From contig NZ_CP110395.1 of NCBI RefSeq assembly GCF_029910215.1, positions 1,736,001 through 1,800,000 on the forward strand: a stretch of 64,000 nt of DNA. The letters are read 5' to 3'. A program made the position numbers and the translations under genes. Below the pieces are notes generated by a model. It did no database searches. It was not told where the DNA came from and saw only the letters and a program-made list of their open reading frames with translations. Of the stretch, positions 60,467-64,000 are shown in pieces (position 1 is the first letter of the stretch; each line of letters begins with the position of its first letter). This DNA comes from Paraburkholderia sp. D15. GTDB taxonomy: Bacteria; Pseudomonadota; Gammaproteobacteria; Burkholderiales; Burkholderiaceae.

Positions 60467-62293
60467 ATGACCCGCGCCCTACGCAACATCGCCATCATTG
60501 CCCACGTCGACCACGGCAAGACCACGCTCGTCGACCAGCTCCTCCGCCAGACCGCTACGTTCCGTGACAACCAGCAGGTCGCCGAGCGCGTGATGGACTC
60601 GAACGACATCGAAAAGGAACGTGGCATCACGATTCTTTCGAAGAACTGCGCGGTCGAGTACGAAGGCACGCACATCAACATCGTCGACACCCCGGGCCAC
60701 GCCGACTTCGGCGGCGAAGTAGAGCGCGTGCTCTCCATGGTCGACTCGGTGCTGCTGCTGGTGGACGCGGTCGAAGGCCCGATGCCGCAAACGCGCTTCG
60801 TCACCAAGAAGGCGCTGGCGCTTGGCCTGAAGCCGATCGTCGTGATCAACAAGGTCGACCGGCCGGGCGCGCGGATCGACTGGGTGATCAACCAGACCTT
60901 CGACCTGTTCGACAAGCTCGGCGCGACCGACGAACAGCTCGACTTTCCGATCGTCTACGCATCGGGTCTGAACGGCTACGCCGGTTTGACCGCGGATGTG
61001 CGCGAAGGCGACATGCGTCCGCTGTTCGAAGCCGTGCTGGAACACGTGCCGGTCCGCCCGGCCGATCCGGAAGCGCCGCTGCAGTTGCAGATCACGTCGC
61101 TGGACTATTCGTCGTACGTCGGCCGTATCGGCGTGGGCCGTATCACGCGCGGGCGCATCAAGCCGGGCATGGCGGTCGCCGTGCGTTCTGGCCCGGACGG
61201 CGCGATCCTGAACCGCAAGATCAACCAGGTGCTGTCGTTCAAGGGTCTCGAGCGTGTGCAGGTCGACTCGGCTGAAGCCGGCGACATCGTGCTGATCAAC
61301 GGTATCGAGGAAATCGGCATCGGCGTGACCATCTGCGCGCCGGAACAGCCGGAAGCGCTGCCCATGATTACCGTCGACGAACCGACGCTGACCATGAACT
61401 TCCTCGTCAATTCGTCGCCGCTCGCCGGTCGCGAAGGCAAGTTCGTCACGAGCCGTCAGATTCGCGACCGCCTGATGAAGGAACTGAACCACAACGTCGC
61501 GCTGCGCGTGAAAGACACCGGCGACGAAACCACGTTCGAAGTGGCGGGCCGCGGTGAGCTCCACCTGACCATTCTGGTGGAAAACATGCGTCGCGAAGGC
61601 TACGAGCTGGCCGTGTCGCGTCCGCGCGTGGTGATGACGGAAGTCGACGGCGTGAAGCACGAGCCGTACGAAAACCTGACCGTCGACATGGAAGACACCC
61701 ACCAGGGTGGCGTGATGGAAGAGCTGGGCCGCCGTAAGGGCGAAATGCTCGACATGGCGTCGGATGGCCGTGGCCGCACGCGTCTCGAATACCGTATTTC
61801 GGCGCGTGGCCTGATCGGCTTCCAGTCGGAATTCCTCACGCTTACGCGTGGCACGGGTCTGATGAGCCACACGTTCGATTCGTATCAGCCGGTCAAGGAA
61901 GGCGCGGTCGGCGAGCGTCGCAACGGCGTGCTGATTTCGCAGGACGACGGCGCGGCGGTGGCGTACGCGCTGTGGAAGCTGCAGGATCGTGGCCGTATGT
62001 TCGTGTCGCCGGGCGACGCGCTGTACGAAGGCATGATCATCGGTATTCATAGCCGCGACAACGACCTCGTCGTGAACCCGATCAAGGGCAAGCAGCTGAC
62101 CAACGTGCGCGCGTCGGGTACCGACGAAGCGGTGCGCCTCGTGCCGCCGGTTCAGATGTCGCTGGAATACGCGGTGGAGTTCATCGACGATGACGAGCTG
62201 GTCGAAGTCACGCCGCAATCCATCCGTCTGCGCAAGCGCTACCTGAAGGAGCACGAGCGCCGCAGCGCAAGCCGCAAGGGCGCGGTGGACTAA
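60467..62293 (+). CDS. typA: Ribosome-associated GTPase TypA/BipA
   Basis: A 608-residue translational GTPase. The G1 motif is [17 protein letters not shown] (Lys18), with [39 protein letters not shown] as G2/G3 and [15 protein letters not shown] as G4. [42 protein letters not shown] is the TypA-specific C-terminal block. TypA assists 50S assembly and translation under stress. Length matches the family. A terminator follows at 62350. Confidence 0.96.
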   Translation: MTRALRNIAIIAHVDHGKTTLVDQLLRQTATFRDNQQVAERVMDSNDIEKERGITILSKNCAVEYEGTHINIVDTPGHADFGGEVERVLSMVDSVLLLVDAVEGPMPQTRFVTKKALALGLKPIVVINKVDRPGARIDWVINQTFDLFDKLGATDEQLDFPIVYASGLNGYAGLTADVREGDMRPLFEAVLEHVPVRPADPEAPLQLQITSLDYSSYVGRIGVGRITRGRIKPGMAVAVRSGPDGAILNRKINQVLSFKGLERVQVDSAEAGDIVLINGIEEIGIGVTICAPEQPEALPMITVDEPTLTMNFLVNSSPLAGREGKFVTSRQIRDRLMKELNHNVALRVKDTGDETTFEVAGRGELHLTILVENMRREGYELAVSRPRVVMTEVDGVKHEPYENLTVDMEDTHQGGVMEELGRRKGEMLDMASDGRGRTRLEYRISARGLIGFQSEFLTLTRGTGLMSHTFDSYQPVKEGAVGERRNGVLISQDDGAAVAYALWKLQDRGRMFVSPGDALYEGMIIGIHSRDNDLVVNPIKGKQLTNVRASGTDEAVRLVPPVQMSLEYAVEFIDDDELVEVTPQSIRLRKRYLKEHERRSASRKGAVD

Positions 62294-62702
62294 GCGGCGC
62301 AGTGCATCGGGCACGCAGATAACCGGGCGCCAAACCCGGTTCGCGGTCAGGCAAAAGCCACCCTCGGGTGGCTTTTGCCGTTTCTGCACCCACGCAACCG
62401 ATGCCGCCTGCGGCAAGCTGGCGGCCCTGAATAACAGCCCATTGACAACCAATTGGCCCTGTTTGCCGCAGAAGACTGTTGCCCATCTTGAAAGTAGCCC
62501 GAAAGCCCCGCCGGAAAAGGCTTGAGCGGCAATCCGTCTGCTATCTGGAGTATCGGTTCTGTGATATGCTCCCCGGGTGCAAAGTTTTAGGTCCTTCCAA
62601 GCAAGACTTGATTCGCGCAATCCGCCAAACGGTCAGGCCGTGTCGCGGAAGGTTCTGTAACCCGCTATTTCTCGAGAAACTCGAAGAAAGGTGAGCGTAA
62701 AA
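62294..62702. other. 409-bp region between typA and odhA
   Basis: Contains the typA terminator and then the odhA promoter region. GTGATATGCT (about 62566-62575) resembles a -10 box but no matching -35 was assigned. No gene seen; the short frame 62479-62694 has no recognisable product. Confidence 0.45.
62350..62379 (+). terminator. Terminator after typA
   Basis: GGCAAAAGCCACCC and GGGTGGCTTTTGCC pair perfectly over 14 bases with a two-base loop (practically a four- to six-base loop). The T-tract after the stem is short (GTTTCT), but T-runs inside the 3' arm may help. Confidence 0.65.
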
Positions 62703-64000
62703 ATGATGAAGCAATTCCAGTCGAACTCTTATCTGTTCGGCGGCAATGCTCCGTACGTTGAAGAAATGTACGAAGCGTATCTCGACAATCCGGCGTCAGT
62801 GCCCGAGAACTGGCGCAGCTATTTCGATGCGTTGCAGAACGTGCCCGCATCGGATGGCAGCAATGCCAACGACGTGGCCCACGGCCCGATCGTCGAATCG
62901 TTTGCGCAACGCGCGAAGGCCAACGCCTTCATCCCGCGCGCGGCGACCGGCGGCGAAGATATCGCCGCCTCGCACAAGCAGGTCTACGTGCAGTCCCTCA
63001 TCGGCGCGTATCGCTTCCTCGGCTCGCAATGGGCCAATCTCGATCCCCTGAAGCGCCGCGAACGTCCCGCCATTCCCGAACTCGAACCCGCGTTCTACGA
63101 CTTCACCGAAGCCGATCTGGACCAGGAGTTCAGCGCCACGAACCTGTATTTCGGTTTCGAGCGCGCGTCGCTGCGCGAGATCGTCAAGGCGTTGCGTGAC
63201 ACGTACTGCGGCACGATCGGTGCCGAGTACATGTACATCAGCGATCCGGAACAGAAGCGCTGGTGGAAGGAGAAGCTCGAGTCGATCCGTTCGACGCCGA
63301 ATTTCTCGAACGAAAAGAAGAAGCACATCCTGAATCGCCTGACGGCCGCCGAAGGCCTCGAGCGCTTCCTGCACACCAAGTACGTCGGCCAGAAACGCTT
63401 CTCGCTCGAAGGCGGCGAAAGCTTCATCGCGGCGATGGACGAAGTCGTGCGTCACGGCGGCGCCAACGGCGTCCAGGAAATCGTCATCGGCATGGCCCAC
63501 CGCGGCCGTCTGAACGTGCTGGTCAATACGCTCGGCAAGATGCCGGCGGACCTGTTTGCCGAATTCGAAGGCAAGCACCACGACGACCTGCCGGCCGGCG
63601 ACGTGAAGTACCACAAGGGTTTCTCGTCGGACGTCTCGACCGAAGGCGGCCCGGTTCACCTGTCGCTCGCGTTCAACCCGTCGCACCTCGAAATCGTCAA
63701 CCCGGTGGTCGAAGGTTCCGCGAAGGCGCGGATGGACCGTCGCGGCGACGACAGCGGCCTGCAGGTTCTGCCGGTGCAGATCCACGGCGACGCGGCGTTC
63801 GCCGGTCAGGGCGTCGTGATGGAAACGCTGAACCTCGCGCAAACGCGCGGTTACGGCACGCACGGCACGCTGCACATCGTCATCAACAACCAGATCGGCT
63901 TCACGACGTCGGACCCGCGCGATTCGCGCTCCACGTTGTACTGCTCGGACGTGGTCAAGATGATCGAAGCGCCGGTGCTGCACGTGAACGGCGACGATCC
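62703..64000 (+). CDS. odhA: 2-oxoglutarate dehydrogenase E1 (3' end beyond window)
   Basis: Translated by hand: 432 complete codons are visible before the right edge. The N-terminus MMKQFQSNSYLFGGNAPYVEEMYEAYLDNPASVPENWRSYF is the E2-binding and start segment of bacterial OdhA/SucA. GFERASLREIVKAL and TIGAEYMYISD, then KRFSLEGGESFIAAMDEVV and VIGMAHRGRLNVLVNTLGK (substrate- and ThDP-site motifs), follow. HLSLAFNPSHLEIVNPVVEGSAKAR and LHIVINNQIGFTTSDPRDSRS are near the edge. It decarboxylates 2-oxoglutarate in the TCA cycle. AAAGG before the ATG at 62703 is the RBS. Confidence 0.95.
   Translation, partial: MMKQFQSNSYLFGGNAPYVEEMYEAYLDNPASVPENWRSYFDALQNVPASDGSNANDVAHGPIVESFAQRAKANAFIPRAATGGEDIAASHKQVYVQSLIGAYRFLGSQWANLDPLKRRERPAIPELEPAFYDFTEADLDQEFSATNLYFGFERASLREIVKALRDTYCGTIGAEYMYISDPEQKRWWKEKLESIRSTPNFSNEKKKHILNRLTAAEGLERFLHTKYVGQKRFSLEGGESFIAAMDEVVRHGGANGVQEIVIGMAHRGRLNVLVNTLGKMPADLFAEFEGKHHDDLPAGDVKYHKGFSSDVSTEGGPVHLSLAFNPSHLEIVNPVVEGSAKARMDRRGDDSGLQVLPVQIHGDAAFAGQGVVMETLNLAQTRGYGTHGTLHIVINNQIGFTTSDPRDSRSTLYCSDVVKMIEAPVLHVNGDD

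Overview
The window is GC-rich chromosomal DNA from a Burkholderiaceae betaproteobacterium, most likely Paraburkholderia or a close relative. This rests on gene order and codon use, not on a database search: rimP-nusA-infB-rbfA-truB followed by a MarR-controlled efflux operon, typA and a 2-oxoglutarate dehydrogenase E1 gene, plus scpB-rluB with long low-complexity tails and a recC-recB-recD operon. No rRNA, tRNA, CRISPR array or complete insertion sequence was seen.

Layout. 1-6.7 kb: a DJ-1/PfpI gene cut by the window edge, a lipoprotein, an Rrf2 regulator followed by an NAD(P)-binding oxidoreductase (both preceded by the same 19-bp dyad), a large MscS-type channel, and a thiol dioxygenase divergent from an Lrp/AsnC regulator. 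6.9-17.3 kb: an AT-richer type VI secretion island. It holds vgrG, a phospholipase D effector (Tle5 type), a Sel1-repeat lipoprotein (probable immunity), then two tandem PAAR + Sel1-lipoprotein units carrying a near-identical block of about 640 bp, and a cysteine-rich lipoprotein. 17.3-25 kb: a TetR regulator with twin operators divergent from a 3-hydroxyisobutyrate-dehydrogenase-like gene, a GST, a secreted alpha/beta hydrolase, a DUF2778 (Tlde1-like) L,D-transpeptidase effector overlapping a small membrane protein, and a FUSC-type membrane protein. 25-34 kb: recCBD joined by stop/start overlaps. 34-44.5 kb: small and regulatory genes (VC0807-family protein, arfB, EAL protein, ABM protein, secreted small proteins, YdcF, an IS5-type transposase fragment, LysR, aminotransferase). 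44.8-55 kb: scpB, rluB and the rimP-nusA-infB-rbfA-truB cluster. 55-60 kb: marR-oprM-emrA-emrB on the minus strand. 60.4-64 kb: typA and the start of odhA.

How the genes work together. The island reads as an orphan VgrG/PAAR spike module with its own toxin and several antidotes; no T6SS structural genes are present, so the secretion machine must be elsewhere. The DUF2778 pair 4 kb further on is a second candidate T6SS toxin-antidote pair without its own VgrG. RecBCD performs double-strand-break repair. The 48-55 kb cluster combines ribosome maturation, transcription elongation and translation initiation. The MarR operon encodes a complete tripartite drug-efflux pump and is controlled from one promoter containing two direct repeats 31 bp apart.

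The most interesting observations are the duplicated PAAR-immunity units with a truncated third copy, the Tlde1-like effector with an unfamiliar membrane partner, four regulator/operator sets readable from the DNA (Rrf2, TetR, MarR and an uncharacterised palindrome), and a leader upstream of rimP in which a 15-codon frame ends inside a terminator hairpin.
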